A stretch of 64,000 nt of DNA. It comes from Nostoc sp. UHCC 0302 (GTDB lineage: Bacteria > Cyanobacteriota > Cyanobacteriia > Cyanobacteriales > Nostocaceae). Both the position numbers and the translations under genes were made by a program. The notes beneath the pieces are model-generated. The model saw only the letters and a list, made by a program, of their open reading frames with translations. It was not told the DNA's origin and ran no database searches. The DNA is taken from positions 7,480,001-7,544,000 of the forward strand of contig NZ_CP151099.1 in assembly GCF_038096175.1 (NCBI RefSeq). Direction: 5' to 3'. Of this stretch, positions 8,570 through 18,092 are shown one piece after another (positions within the stretch are counted from its first letter, which is position 1; each line of letters begins with the position of its first letter).

Positions 8570-8930
8570 ACTGTGAGGCTTCTAATTTACCAATTGAAGC
8601 AAGGGGGGAGATGAGGAAGAGGCAGAGGCGAGGATTTCTGTAAAAATTCTCTCTCCTCAATTTTCCTCATCATCTGAAATTCATTCTCTACTTACGTGCA
8701 AACAAGTAATATCACTAGTATAAAATAATGCGATGTTGTGGAAAGTGGATAGTCTAACTGTTATATATCAGTGTTCAATCTACAAGTTAAAGCCTAGTTA
8801 CGTATTAATCCCTATCAAGGATAGAAATAATTGAATTTTTAATTAGGAAACAAAGTATCTTTATTAACTGGCGATTAAATTCAAGGCAAAATAATATAAG
8901 TATAAGAATAAACACCAGGCAATCAAACCT
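8570..8930. other. Intergenic region, nothing definite
   Basis: 360 bp between two same-strand genes. A purine-rich stretch (8600-8630) is followed by AT-rich DNA that presumably carries the promoter of the PilB-like gene. A single motif at 8804-8827 vaguely resembles a cyanobacterial CRISPR repeat but is not repeated. I see no gene. Confidence 0.4.
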
Positions 8931-10187
8931 ATGTTGTCTTCACAGGGCAAACCAACTGATACCGCAGGAATTGGCAAGCAAGTGTTAACAGCCATTCAAT
9001 CTAAGTGGGAACAAGGAGACGAACGCGAGCAAATATTTCACCTGATTGATAGTCTATTGTCATTTGAGGCTTGTCTTTACCACCAAATTTTGCCCTTTGA
9101 ATTAAAAGACAACAACCTTTTGCTGGGTATAGTTCATCCACAAGATAGCGAAGCGCTAGATTACGTTGGTCGCATCTTGTCTTATATCAATTGCAAAATG
9201 CAAACTGAGGCGATCGCATCTGACACTCATCGCCGAATATTATCAGCCTACCTCAACCACAAAAATACATCCCAGCCAGATGCTAAACCAGAGCATCTGC
9301 CAGCAGCGAACTTGGCCTCAAAAAATAGCCCAGTTCCCGTTGCAGAAAAACTTATTCTCTCTGCTGATACCGACTCTGAATCATCTCAGCGATCAACATT
9401 GACACTGCCTCAATCTCCAAGTCCTCAACATTCTTGGCAGCGAGTAGATTTGCCTCCCACCCCAAACCCAGATAATTTATCTCAACCTGCTAGTTTCTTA
9501 ACTATTGAAAATAGCCGTCAACATGGGAATCCTTCTGAGGCAGTACCAACTGACAATTTACCTACATTGCCAGCGCAAGTTCCAGACTTATTTATACCTA
9601 TTGATGAGCTACAAAGGCTACAACCTAAGAAATTACTAGAAGAATTACTAGGGCGAGTTTTAGCTGGGGGAATTGGTCGGCTGTATTTAGAAAGACAACC
9701 TTACGAAGGCAGAATTCTGTGGAGTGACAACGGAGTCTTGCAGTCAGTATTAGAAAAACTGCCGCTTTCTGTTTTCCAAGGAGTACTTAATGAATTAAAA
9801 CGGTTTGTTGACTTACCTGTTACGACAATAGCAGAACCAAAACAGGTTGAGAAAGAATGTGTATATCAAGAAAACCGTTTGTTAATACGCTTACGAGTCA
9901 TGCCGGGAATTTACGGCGAAGAAGCTACACTACAAGTGCTACGGGGAGCAGCATTAAAATTTTATCAACAACAACAGTTGACGCGTCTTAGTCGTGATGC
10001 TTTGGGTATTGCTCAGCAACTAAGCTTCAAGTTGCATGAACTGCAAGAACGGCTGCTTCTAAATCCCACTGTCGATACTCAGCAATTAGAAGCTTTAGTA
10101 ACCCTTAATCAACTCGTGGACAATTTAGACCAACAAATAAAAATACTCTCATTAAGTAGCGATTCACCAACAAATAGCAAATTCTAA
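8931..10187 (+). CDS. PilB/GspE-like N-domain protein lacking the ATPase domain
   Basis: 418 residues. Residues about 25-110 resemble the MshE/GspE N-terminal domain (FHLIDSLLSFEACLYHQILPFELKDNNLLLGIVHPQDSEAL). A Pro/Ser/Gln-rich linker follows (110-210). Residues about 225-345 resemble the N2 domain of type IV pilus or type II secretion ATPases (LLGRVLAGGIGRLYLERQP, EGRILWSDNGVLQSVLEKLP, VFQGVLNELKRFVDLPV, RLRVMPGIYGEEATLQVLRG). It ends in a helical tail and has no Walker A or B. It could bind a nucleotide second messenger or pilus-motor parts as a regulator. It lies 200 bp before a CRP-family gene. Confidence 0.6.
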   Translation: MLSSQGKPTDTAGIGKQVLTAIQSKWEQGDEREQIFHLIDSLLSFEACLYHQILPFELKDNNLLLGIVHPQDSEALDYVGRILSYINCKMQTEAIASDTHRRILSAYLNHKNTSQPDAKPEHLPAANLASKNSPVPVAEKLILSADTDSESSQRSTLTLPQSPSPQHSWQRVDLPPTPNPDNLSQPASFLTIENSRQHGNPSEAVPTDNLPTLPAQVPDLFIPIDELQRLQPKKLLEELLGRVLAGGIGRLYLERQPYEGRILWSDNGVLQSVLEKLPLSVFQGVLNELKRFVDLPVTTIAEPKQVEKECVYQENRLLIRLRVMPGIYGEEATLQVLRGAALKFYQQQQLTRLSRDALGIAQQLSFKLHELQERLLLNPTVDTQQLEALVTLNQLVDNLDQQIKILSLSSDSPTNSKF

Positions 10188-10387
10188 CTCTGTCAGTGAA
10201 ACCGCTGATTTCGATCCCATACATAGTTGTTATGTTGTAAAGGAACTTCTAGACCAATTAACCTTAGAAGTTCAGGTTAAATAAGTACAAATTTTGTGAT
10301 CGTACTCTCAACAAGATTACGGTTTAAACAAATTTATAGTAGCAAAGTTAAATTTCCGCTCTTGAATCCATTTCTTGCAGATATTTC

Positions 10388-11071
10388 ATGCAGACTGAGG
10401 TTTTTAGTGAACTTTTCCCCTTAATGAGTACAGCCAACCCACAGACGCTGGAATGGCTACTCAACGTTGCTATCGAACATGAATACCCGGCAGGAAGAGC
10501 CGTTGTCATGGAAGATGCTTGGGGTAACGCCCTTTATTTCGTAGTTTCTGGCTGGGTAAAAGTCCGCCGTACCGTCGCGGACGATTCAGTAGCTCTAGCA
10601 ATATTTGGTCGGGGCGATTTTTTTGGAGAAATGGCGATTTTGGATGAATCTCCACGCTCAACCGATGTCATTGCCCTTTCTTCTGTGAAGTTGCTTAGCA
10701 TCTCCAGAGAACGTTTCATTCAAATATTGTTTAAAGATCCACAATTACATCACCGGATGCTGCAACTGATGGTGCGGCGATTGCGGCAAATTAACCTGCG
10801 TCTGCAAATGCGCTCTTCACCCCCAGCCGTCAAGCTTGCTCATACGCTAGTGACTTTAAGCGAAAGTTACGGCCAGGAATCAAACTTAGGAAAGGAAATT
10901 TTTAATATTCCTTTTAAAGATTTAGCAGAGGTGACAGAAATCGGTGTTGAAGAAACCACCAAAATCATGGAAAAGCTAGATGAAAAAGGGTGGATCAAAA
11001 TTGATAACGCCAACAATATTATCTATCTCATCAACTTTAAACAGTTGATTAATTTAGCCGGTAAAGTCTAA
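10388..11071 (+). CDS. CRP/FNR-family transcriptional regulator with cyclic-nucleotide domain
   Basis: 227 residues. The N-terminal cyclic-nucleotide-binding barrel (about 15-130) keeps the phosphate-binding cassette FGEMAILDESPRST, including the Gly-Glu and Arg-Ser/Thr that contact cAMP in CRP. The dimerisation helix is RMLQLMVRRLRQINLRLQ. The C-terminal winged helix (about 150-215) reads FNIPFKDLAEVTEIGVEETTKIMEKLDEKGWI, where the recognition helix is unlike E. coli CRP. It could be the counterpart of Anabaena AnCrpA; I cannot prove orthology. A hairpin at 11145-11189 (CTTTGT/ACAAAG outside TTAGTGGT/ACCACTAA) follows. Confidence 0.85.
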   Translation: MQTEVFSELFPLMSTANPQTLEWLLNVAIEHEYPAGRAVVMEDAWGNALYFVVSGWVKVRRTVADDSVALAIFGRGDFFGEMAILDESPRSTDVIALSSVKLLSISRERFIQILFKDPQLHHRMLQLMVRRLRQINLRLQMRSSPPAVKLAHTLVTLSESYGQESNLGKEIFNIPFKDLAEVTEIGVEETTKIMEKLDEKGWIKIDNANNIIYLINFKQLINLAGKV

Positions 11072-11405
11072 TCAGTTATGAGTCCTGAGCGCTAACTTAA
11101 TAAGTAGTTATCATGAACTGCGTAAACCAAAACAGATGACAACCCTTTGTGGCTTAGTGGTAAAAATCTTGAACCACTAAAATACAAAGACGAGTGCAGG
11201 TTAAGAGACTTGAGCTAACTGCCCGTAAGCAAGTTTTTCATCTCAGATTGGCAGAAATAAATATTGTCATTTTACTTCGTTCCACTCGCAGTAACAGATT
11301 TATATTTTATGATGTCAATCTACTTAGACCGCAGTTTTTAACCATTAACTCAGCACGGGCTAAACGCCCCGCTACCGCTAACACAACCAGGACTCAGCAC
11401 TCAAG
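11072..11405. other. Intergenic region with hairpin and repeat-like sequence
   Basis: 330 bp. Stem-loop at 11145-11189 with nested 6-bp and 8-bp arms, a plausible end of the crp-like transcript. The 11340-11405 stretch (CAGCACGGGCTAAACGCC and onward) is of the dispersed-repeat type. A short open frame at 11194-11409 is not credible. Confidence 0.4.
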
Positions 11406-13187
11406 ATGACTGAAGCAACAGCACTTCATCCCAACACCCACGTTCCAGAAACCGGGCCGATAATTTATTATCTGGTGGCAATGCCGCAACCAGAAACGCA
11501 TCTGTTTGAGGTAACTTTACGCCTTTTAAATTACTCCTCGCCAATTCTCGATTTAAAACTACCAGTGTGGACACCTGGTTCTTACTTAGTACGGGAATAT
11601 GCCAAGAACTTACAAGATTTTGCGGCTTTTGCGGAAAATAAGCCTTTAGCCTGGCAGAAAATCAGTAAAAACCACTGGCAGGTAGAGAAAACTGGTGTTT
11701 CAGAATTAACTGTGCGTTACCGTATTTTTGCTAACGAGCTATCGGTACGAACAAATCATTTAGATGCTACTCACGGTTATTTCAACGGTGCAGCAATATT
11801 TTTTAGAATACCGGGTTGGGAGAAACAACCAATCCGTGTAACGATCGCACCACCACATCCAGAATGGCAGATAACTACTCCTTTAGAGCCAGCTGATAAC
11901 GATGCAAATACTTTTTTAGCTGGCGATTTTGATACCCTTGTCGATAGTCCATTTGAGATTGGTCGTCACAAGTTGTACGATTTTGAGGTATTGGGAAAAC
12001 CACATGAATTAGCAATTTGGGGAGATGGAAATTTTCACGCCGAGCGGATGATTGCTGATATCCAGAAAATTATCCAGGTGGAAGCAGAAATATTTGGCGG
12101 CTTGCCCTACGAAAGATACGTATTTCTGCTACATTTATTTAGCCAAGCTTTCGGCGGCTTAGAGCATAAAAACTCCTGTTCTTTAATTTACCAGCGTTTT
12201 GGGTTCCGCGCTCAGGATAAGTACGATCGCTTCATACAGTTAGTAGCACACGAATTCTTCCACTTGTGGAATGTCAAGCGGATTCGTCCCAAAGCGCTAG
12301 AGGTTTTTGATTACGACCAGGAAAATTACACGCCATCCTTATGGTTTTGTGAAGGGACTACTAGTTATTACGATTTGCTAATTCCTTTGCGAGCAGGAAT
12401 TTATGATGCTAAAGCGTATTTAAATAATTTGGGTAAGGAAATTACCAGATATGAAACGACTCCAGGGCGAAAGGTACAACCTGTTTCCGAGTCGAGTTTT
12501 GATGCTTGGATTAAACTCTATCGTCCAGATGCTAATAGTGGTAATTCCCAAATCTCCTACTATTTGAAAGGGGAAATGGTGTCGTTGCTGCTGGATTTAC
12601 TGATTCGCTCTGCTCATGACAATCAGCGCTCTCTTGATGATGTGATGCAGAAAATGTGGCAGCAATTTGGACAAGCTGAAATTGGCTTTACCCCAAAACA
12701 GTTACAGGAAGTCATAGAATCTGTGGCAGGCAGAGATTTAAACGATTTCTTTCAACGCTACATCGATGGTACTGAGGATTTGCCCTTCAATGAGTACTTA
12801 GAAGCATTTGGTTTACAGTTGGTAGCAGAGCAAGAGGAAGAACCTTACTTGGGTGTGAAAACAAATGTTGAGAATGGGCGAGAGATAATTAAATTTGTTG
12901 AGACTGGTTCACCTGCACAAGCAGGCGGAATTGACCCAGGCGATGAGTTGTTAGCAATTAATGGCATAAAAGTAGCAGCGAATAGTTTAAGCGATCGCCT
13001 TAAAGATTATCAACCAAATAATACCGTGCAAGTCACAGTTTTTCACCAAGATGAACTACGTACTTATTCCGTTACCCTAGCGTCACCACGTCCGACTCGC
13101 TATCAAGTAAAACCTCTTGAGCGTGCTGACTCCAAGCAGCAGCAAAACTTTACTGGATGGCTTGGAGCAACACTTACAACTGTTTAA
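11406..13187 (+). CDS. M61 family metallopeptidase (glycyl aminopeptidase-like) with PDZ domain
   Basis: 593 residues with family-typical length. The N-terminal beta domain (YYLVAMPQPETHLFEVTLRL) is followed by the thermolysin-like catalytic domain with HEFFH at 282-286 and the family's NVKRIRPKAL immediately after; GGLEH (250-254) precedes it, and the glutamate in FCEGTTSYYDLL is the likely third zinc ligand. A PDZ domain covers about residues 485-565 (PYLGVKTN ... GSPAQAGGIDPGDELLAINGI). No signal peptide, so cytoplasmic. M61 enzymes are aminopeptidases preferring Gly/Ala; the cellular substrate is unknown. Confidence 0.92.
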   Translation: MTEATALHPNTHVPETGPIIYYLVAMPQPETHLFEVTLRLLNYSSPILDLKLPVWTPGSYLVREYAKNLQDFAAFAENKPLAWQKISKNHWQVEKTGVSELTVRYRIFANELSVRTNHLDATHGYFNGAAIFFRIPGWEKQPIRVTIAPPHPEWQITTPLEPADNDANTFLAGDFDTLVDSPFEIGRHKLYDFEVLGKPHELAIWGDGNFHAERMIADIQKIIQVEAEIFGGLPYERYVFLLHLFSQAFGGLEHKNSCSLIYQRFGFRAQDKYDRFIQLVAHEFFHLWNVKRIRPKALEVFDYDQENYTPSLWFCEGTTSYYDLLIPLRAGIYDAKAYLNNLGKEITRYETTPGRKVQPVSESSFDAWIKLYRPDANSGNSQISYYLKGEMVSLLLDLLIRSAHDNQRSLDDVMQKMWQQFGQAEIGFTPKQLQEVIESVAGRDLNDFFQRYIDGTEDLPFNEYLEAFGLQLVAEQEEEPYLGVKTNVENGREIIKFVETGSPAQAGGIDPGDELLAINGIKVAANSLSDRLKDYQPNNTVQVTVFHQDELRTYSVTLASPRPTRYQVKPLERADSKQQQNFTGWLGATLTTV

Positions 13188-13295
13188 TTAAGGAGATGGG
13201 GCATAGGGCATGGGGGATGGGGCAAGAGGCAGAAGTCAAGAATGATATTTGTCCCCCTTATCCCCCTTGTTCCCCGACTCCCGGCTCCCCACTCC

Positions 13296-15065
13296 CTACG
13301 GCGTTCCTACTGCCCCAGAGTAAACTAAACCACGTTGGAGATCCAGCGTTAGAATCGCTCCATCCCGAATTACTTGTGTCGCTTGTTTTACACCAACAAT
13401 CACTGGCACACCGAGGCGCAAGCCAATAACAGCTGCATGACTTGTAAGACTTTCATCTTCTGTGATAATCCCAGCAGCTTTGCGAATCGCCTCAACAAAA
13501 TCGGCACTGGTACGGGAGGCAACCAAAATATCTCCAGGATTAAAGTTACTAACATCCATACTGGTTTGAGCCACTCGTGCGCGACCGCTGACTGAGCCTT
13601 GTCCTAAACCAATTCCATGACCTAACACTGCTGTTACCACCTCAACTTTAATTAAATCTGTTGAGCCAGATATCCCTTGAAGTGTGCCAGCCGTCATCAC
13701 CACTAAATCGCCTTCAGTAAGTAACTGATTCTCCTGAGCAACGTTGATAGCAGCTTGAAAAGTTTGACCTGTAGAAGGTAGTCCCAGTACCAACAGCGGT
13801 TTGACTCCCCACACCATCTGTAACTGTCGTGCTACATTTACATGGGGTGTAACTGCCAAAATTGGGGTTTTTGGTCGGAATTTGGAGACATTGCGAGCTG
13901 TTGCCCCAGTTTGTGTTAATGTCATGATTGCTGCTGCTCCTAGCTGCTCTGCAATTTGACTTACAGCTTGACTAATTGCATTAGGAATGGAACGCCTAGT
14001 ATCTTTCAAAGAACGCAAGTTTGTGTTTTGCGCTTCTTCTTGCTCCATCCGTTCGGCAATTCGTGCCATTGTCGCTACAGCTTCTACTGGGTAGTTGCCG
14101 ACAGCTGTTTCGTTAGAGAGCATCACTGCATCTGTGCCGTCTAGAATGGCATTTGCTACATCCGACACTTCGGCGCGAGTAGGACGGGGATTGCTCACCA
14201 TACTGTCTAACATTTGGGTAGCAGTAATGATCGGAATCCCTAAGCGGTTTGCTGTGGCAATCAAGCGCTTTTGCAGCACGGGGACATCCTCAGCTGGCAA
14301 CTCTACACCCAAATCGCCCCTGGCAACCATTACCCCATCACACAAAGCCAGAACTGCATCCATTTGTTCAATGGCTTCGTGCTTTTCAATTTTGGCAATT
14401 ACTGGCACTTGCTTGCCTGCGCTAGAAATTAGCTCTTTAATTTCTATGAGATCCTGCGGATTGCGGACAAAGGAAAGTGCTATCCAATCTACACCTTGAT
14501 CAAGACCAAACACTAAATCCTCGCGGTCTTTGTCGGTCATGGCCTTAATCGACAAGTAAACTCCGGGAAAGTTGACTCCTTTGTTGTTAGAGAGTTTACC
14601 AGCCACAGTCACACGACAATGCAAATCACCTTTGTCGCGGTTAATTTCCTCCACCAGCATTTCTACTCGTCCATCATCAAGGAGGATTTTTGCACCAACT
14701 GGAACTTCTTCTGCTAAATAATCGTAGGTAACACAGCTAATTTCGTGCGAACCGATTACGGGGCGATTGGTTAAGGTGAAGCGATCGCCTTTTGCCAAGA
14801 CTATAGACCCGTTTTCAAACTTTCCCAGGCGAATTTTTGGCCCTTGTAAATCTTGAAGAATAGCCACTGGCTGATTGAGTTCAAAGGCGGTTTGCCGAAT
14901 TAAGCGAATATTACGCTGATGGTCAGCATGAGTTCCGTGGGAGAAATTTAACCGCAGTGTTGTAGCTCCCGCTTCAATGATCGCCTTAAGCATTTCTGGG
15001 CTGCTGGTGGCGGGGCCAATAGTAGCGACAATTTTTGTCCGGCGTAGAGAATCTCTTAATTGCAT
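13296..15065 (-). CDS. pyk: Pyruvate kinase with C-terminal PEP-utilising mobile domain
   Basis: 589 residues. The first ~475 are the classic enzyme: KIVATIGPATSS, NFSHG, IAKIEKHEAIEQMD (catalytic Lys), MVARGDLGVELP and TATQMLDSM. The C-terminal extension from about 480 is a PEP-utiliser swivelling domain (GRARVAQ, DILVASRTS, IITEDESLTSHAAVIG with the Thr-Ser-His signature), found in cyanobacterial and Bacillus-type pyruvate kinases. It catalyses PEP + ADP to pyruvate + ATP, the last step of glycolysis. Convergent with the M61 gene; the 108 bp between them are purine-rich with GGGGCAT repeats. Confidence 0.97.
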   Translation of the reverse strand: MQLRDSLRRTKIVATIGPATSSPEMLKAIIEAGATTLRLNFSHGTHADHQRNIRLIRQTAFELNQPVAILQDLQGPKIRLGKFENGSIVLAKGDRFTLTNRPVIGSHEISCVTYDYLAEEVPVGAKILLDDGRVEMLVEEINRDKGDLHCRVTVAGKLSNNKGVNFPGVYLSIKAMTDKDREDLVFGLDQGVDWIALSFVRNPQDLIEIKELISSAGKQVPVIAKIEKHEAIEQMDAVLALCDGVMVARGDLGVELPAEDVPVLQKRLIATANRLGIPIITATQMLDSMVSNPRPTRAEVSDVANAILDGTDAVMLSNETAVGNYPVEAVATMARIAERMEQEEAQNTNLRSLKDTRRSIPNAISQAVSQIAEQLGAAAIMTLTQTGATARNVSKFRPKTPILAVTPHVNVARQLQMVWGVKPLLVLGLPSTGQTFQAAINVAQENQLLTEGDLVVMTAGTLQGISGSTDLIKVEVVTAVLGHGIGLGQGSVSGRARVAQTSMDVSNFNPGDILVASRTSADFVEAIRKAAGIITEDESLTSHAAVIGLRLGVPVIVGVKQATQVIRDGAILTLDLQRGLVYSGAVGTP

Positions 15066-15455
15066 ATCAATAATTGCAGAGGGGCTGAAATTAGGGAGCT
15101 ATCTAGCAAGTCATCGTAACTTTAAGTGGTATCTCCTTTTCAGTCACAGATATATCAATAAATTTAAGCAGTTAGAGAGGGTTTGTCGGGGCAACCAAGC
15201 AGTGAGATAGACTAGATATCGTACAACGCTATTGCTTTTATGCTCTCCACTGGTGATTTTTTCCCATCAAATTTTTCGCACTTGTCACACTCCACTAATC
15301 AGCAAAGACTTAGGTCTCGTCTGGAATCATAGCGTTATTCATCTACTGATTATGCAAAGCTGTAGATAAATCTTGCTATATAAAAGTTTGCAAAAGTTTA
15401 TTATTTCCTCATATTTATCGTATATTCGTAATATTTGATAGAAAAGGAGTCAAGA
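15066..15455. other. Intergenic region between divergent pyk and crtR
   Basis: About 390 bp carrying the two divergent promoters. It is AT-rich near crtR (15380-15430). I see no strong dyads, repeats or credible small gene. Confidence 0.4.
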
Positions 15456-16346
15456 ATGCTCACGTCGGAGGCACAAAAGCCACTGACAATCCCGCCCAAG
15501 GAATTTTTAGCACCTCCCGGTGATTTGAATCCAACTCTGCTACTGTTTTTCGCAGCAGCAGGAACACTGGTGTTGTCTAACTTTGGTTATTGGCTTTGGC
15601 AATGGCCACACTGGGTGTGCTTTAGTGTTAATACTATTGCTTTGCATTGTGCTGGTACAGTAATTCACGATGCCTGTCACCAATCTGCTCATCGTAACCG
15701 AGTGATCAATGCGATGTTAGGTCATGGCAGTGCCTTAATGCTAGCTTTTGCCTTTCCAGTGTTTACGCGGGTACATTTACAACATCATGGCAATGTTAAC
15801 CATCCTAAAGACGATCCAGATCATTATGTCTCTACGGGTGGGCCACTGTGGCTGATTGCAGTCAGGTTTTTATACCATGAAGTGTTTTTCTTTCAACGGC
15901 GACTGTGGCGCAAATATGAGCTACTGGAATGGTTCATTAGTCGCTTAATTGTCGGATCAATTTTTTACATCTCAGTGCAGTACCACTTTTTGGGCTATAT
16001 TCTCAATTTTTGGTTCATACCAGCGTTTATTGTGGGCATAGCATTGGGATTGTTTTTTGACTATTTACCCCATCGTCCTTTTGTAGAACGCGATCGCTGG
16101 AAAAATGCTCGCGTCTATCCCCACCCAATTCTTAATATTCTGATTATGGGTCAGAATTATCACTTAGTTCATCATCTATGGCCTTCTATTCCCTGGTATA
16201 ACTATCAACCTGCATACTATTTGATGAAGCCGCTTTTAGATGAAAAAGGCTGTTACCAAACTTCAGGGCTACTACAAAAAAAAGACTTTTTTGAGTTTGT
16301 TTACGACATTTTTTTAGGAATTCGGTTTCATCATCATAAAGAATGA
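15456..16346 (+). CDS. crtR: Beta-carotene hydroxylase CrtR
   Basis: 296 residues from ATG 15456, preceded by AGGAG at 15445-15449. A membrane di-iron hydroxylase of the fatty-acid-desaturase type, with histidine boxes HDACH (71-75), HLQHH (107-111) and HLVHH (in MGQNYHLVHHLWPS). Long identical stretches to the remembered Synechocystis CrtR are visible (DPDHYVSTGGPLWLIA, FFDYLPHRPF). It adds 3-hydroxyl groups to beta-carotene or deoxymyxol to give zeaxanthin and myxol-type carotenoids in the membrane. Four or so hydrophobic segments. It stands alone. Confidence 0.93.
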   Translation: MLTSEAQKPLTIPPKEFLAPPGDLNPTLLLFFAAAGTLVLSNFGYWLWQWPHWVCFSVNTIALHCAGTVIHDACHQSAHRNRVINAMLGHGSALMLAFAFPVFTRVHLQHHGNVNHPKDDPDHYVSTGGPLWLIAVRFLYHEVFFFQRRLWRKYELLEWFISRLIVGSIFYISVQYHFLGYILNFWFIPAFIVGIALGLFFDYLPHRPFVERDRWKNARVYPHPILNILIMGQNYHLVHHLWPSIPWYNYQPAYYLMKPLLDEKGCYQTSGLLQKKDFFEFVYDIFLGIRFHHHKE

Positions 16347-16888
16347 CCTAAGCATCTCAGCTAAACGATGCCATTGGTTCTCTGTCATAACTGCCCGAAT
16401 ATTCCATTTCAGCTAAGAGGCGCGAGTAGCGATTGCACTCTACTATCAATTTCTCAAGCTTGGAATAACGCGCTGAAGTAATTTAGTGCTTTATTACCAA
16501 AAATTTACTCTGTCCCCACCGAGGGCTGAGCAGCATAGTATTTGCTGCTCAGTTGTATAAACTCCAGCAGAGTATGCAGAAAATAGTGGCGATCGCTTAT
16601 AGCATTCTCCTATCGGAACTTATGCCATGTTAGTAGGAGAAAATTTAAAGATCCCATCTGCGATTTCGCATACCTTAGCTTGATCATAAGCCATTGTTAA
16701 AAATCGTAATATATTATGTTACACAGATAAATTCCCCACTAGCATGGCGCTGTAATCACTTATAGTGATATAACCTCCTTACTGAAGCAACTAGGGGGCT
16801 TTTTTTATGATTTTATTTGGCAACCTCATCTTTTTGCTCGTAAAATCGAAAACAAAGTAAAGGTAAGTAGAAAAGAGTATCTAAATTA
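16347..16888. other. Intergenic region with hairpin, dyad and a terminator
   Basis: 540 bp. A 10-bp stem CTGAGCAGCA / TGCTGCTCAG lies at 16526-16552. A dyad ATCACT-TAT-AGTGAT at 16755-16769 directly precedes an intrinsic terminator at 16774-16806. The terminator is 430 bp beyond crtR and only 82 bp before the next gene, so a short transcript or attenuated leader may end here. No gene is supported. Confidence 0.45.
16774..16806 (+). terminator. Rho-independent terminator
   Basis: CCTCCT (16774-16779) pairs with AGGGGG (16793-16798, one G-U), followed by CTTTTTTT. It ends an unidentified transcript upstream of the membrane-anchored unknown gene. Confidence 0.5.
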
Positions 16889-17845
16889 ATGAGTCAGTCA
16901 ATAAGTCAGGGCGGCAGAGCTATTATTAAATCTCAAATGGTAGATCGGATCAACGATATCGCTTGGCAAGCTCACCAGGGTAGCGTGGCTGCAATTATTC
17001 AACTATTGAATGAAAGACTAGCCAACTCTGGTGTCAGAACTAGAGCCATTTTTGCTGATGGTGTCTTACAACTTCTGTGTGAAGCAGCTAGAATAGACCA
17101 ACTTGAGCAATCTCCTTTAGTAGAACAAATTCAACAAATTCTTGAGTCCATCGCACCGCGTAACATTCGTCGAGTCAATATCAACAGCCGAATTGTTAAG
17201 GAACAGCAACTACTCTGGTTGAAAGAAATTTATCGCGATCGCGAAAATCAATTGCTTTGGTCAAAGGAAATTACATTAGTTCAACCCAATATTTTAAAGC
17301 AACTAATTGCAGATTTTACAGAAGTCCAAACCGAACTAGCAAAGCCAAATTTACCTAAGACCCGCTCTTCTCGCACTTCAGTAATTATTAAAAAAAATAA
17401 ATATAAAAACAAATACCAAACAAGGTTAGTAACCGCATCTAGTTTATGCTTATTGCTGTTGTCTGGCTGGCTTATTTACGCCCGATTAGGCAATAAAATG
17501 AAAAACTTAATACAATCAGAAAATCCAAAATCTTTAACTACAGCTAATACTAATAATAGTAAAGTAAAAGCACTACCGCGTAATGCTAATAATAGGACTT
17601 CTGAAACACCTGAAGACCCATTTACAACAGCTGTACGAATTGCCAACAAAGCTTCTGTATCTGGGAAAACAGCAACAACTTCAACTCAGTGGTTAGAGCT
17701 AGCTCTTAGGTGGCAACAGGCATCAGATTTAATGAGTGCAGTGCCACCAAACCATAGCCGCTATCAAGAATCTCAACTCCGCACTAAGCTATATAAAAAA
17801 TATAGTGAAGCGGCGCAGAAGGAAGCAGATAACAGTAAATCTTAG
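16889..17845 (+). CDS. Membrane-anchored protein of unknown function
   Basis: 318 residues. The N-terminal cytoplasmic part (1-165) begins with a helical domain (IAWQAHQGSVAAIIQLLNERL...GVRTRAIFADGVLQLLCEA) that recurs in cyanobacterial proteins. It is followed by a basic stretch (KKNKYKNKYQTR) and one membrane helix at about 180-199. The outer part has an Asn/Thr-rich linker and a helical C-terminal repeat (WLELALRWQQASDLMSAVPPNH, then YQESQLRTKLYKKY). The basic-in topology puts the C-terminus outside the cytoplasm. I do not recognise a function; this is probably a scaffold or envelope-associated protein. Confidence 0.7.
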   Translation: MSQSISQGGRAIIKSQMVDRINDIAWQAHQGSVAAIIQLLNERLANSGVRTRAIFADGVLQLLCEAARIDQLEQSPLVEQIQQILESIAPRNIRRVNINSRIVKEQQLLWLKEIYRDRENQLLWSKEITLVQPNILKQLIADFTEVQTELAKPNLPKTRSSRTSVIIKKNKYKNKYQTRLVTASSLCLLLLSGWLIYARLGNKMKNLIQSENPKSLTTANTNNSKVKALPRNANNRTSETPEDPFTTAVRIANKASVSGKTATTSTQWLELALRWQQASDLMSAVPPNHSRYQESQLRTKLYKKYSEAAQKEADNSKS

Positions 17846-18022
17846 TTTTTTGTTAGCTAATTTACTTTATAAGAAAGGTGAGCAATGTGAGGACGGGTAA
17901 GTACCATTCAAGCTGATAAAAGCTAATTTTAAATAAGCACAAATACCCTTCCAATTGCGTTCTATATTAGATGTCTAATTATATAGATAAGTATCTGTTT
18001 TTTAATAAATCAAGATTTTTAC

Positions 18023-18076
18023 TGTAGAGACGCGTTAGCCGAAGGCTTTGACAGAGCCATTAATTGCATCTCTACA
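18023..18076. repeat. Small dispersed repeat with inverted ends
   Basis: TGTAGAGA (18023-18030) and TCTCTACA (18069-18076) bound a 54-bp segment containing GACGCGTTAGCCGAAGGC. It resembles other AGACGCG-type repeats in this window and lies just past the nadA stop codon. Confidence 0.4.
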
Positions 18077-18092
18077 AATTAGACAAACTTAA

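Noticed and set aside
8804-8827. CRISPR-repeat-like sequence ATTAATCCCTATCAAGG...
   Set aside because: A single occurrence with no second repeat or spacer nearby; cyanobacterial CRISPR repeats share such a core by composition.
11194-11409. 71-residue open frame before the M61 gene
   Set aside because: No family-like text, GTG start without ribosome-binding site, and its 3' half is dispersed-repeat DNA; it overlaps the M61 start.
13374-14499. Open frames opposite pyk
   Set aside because: Shadows; no family resemblance or ribosome-binding sites.
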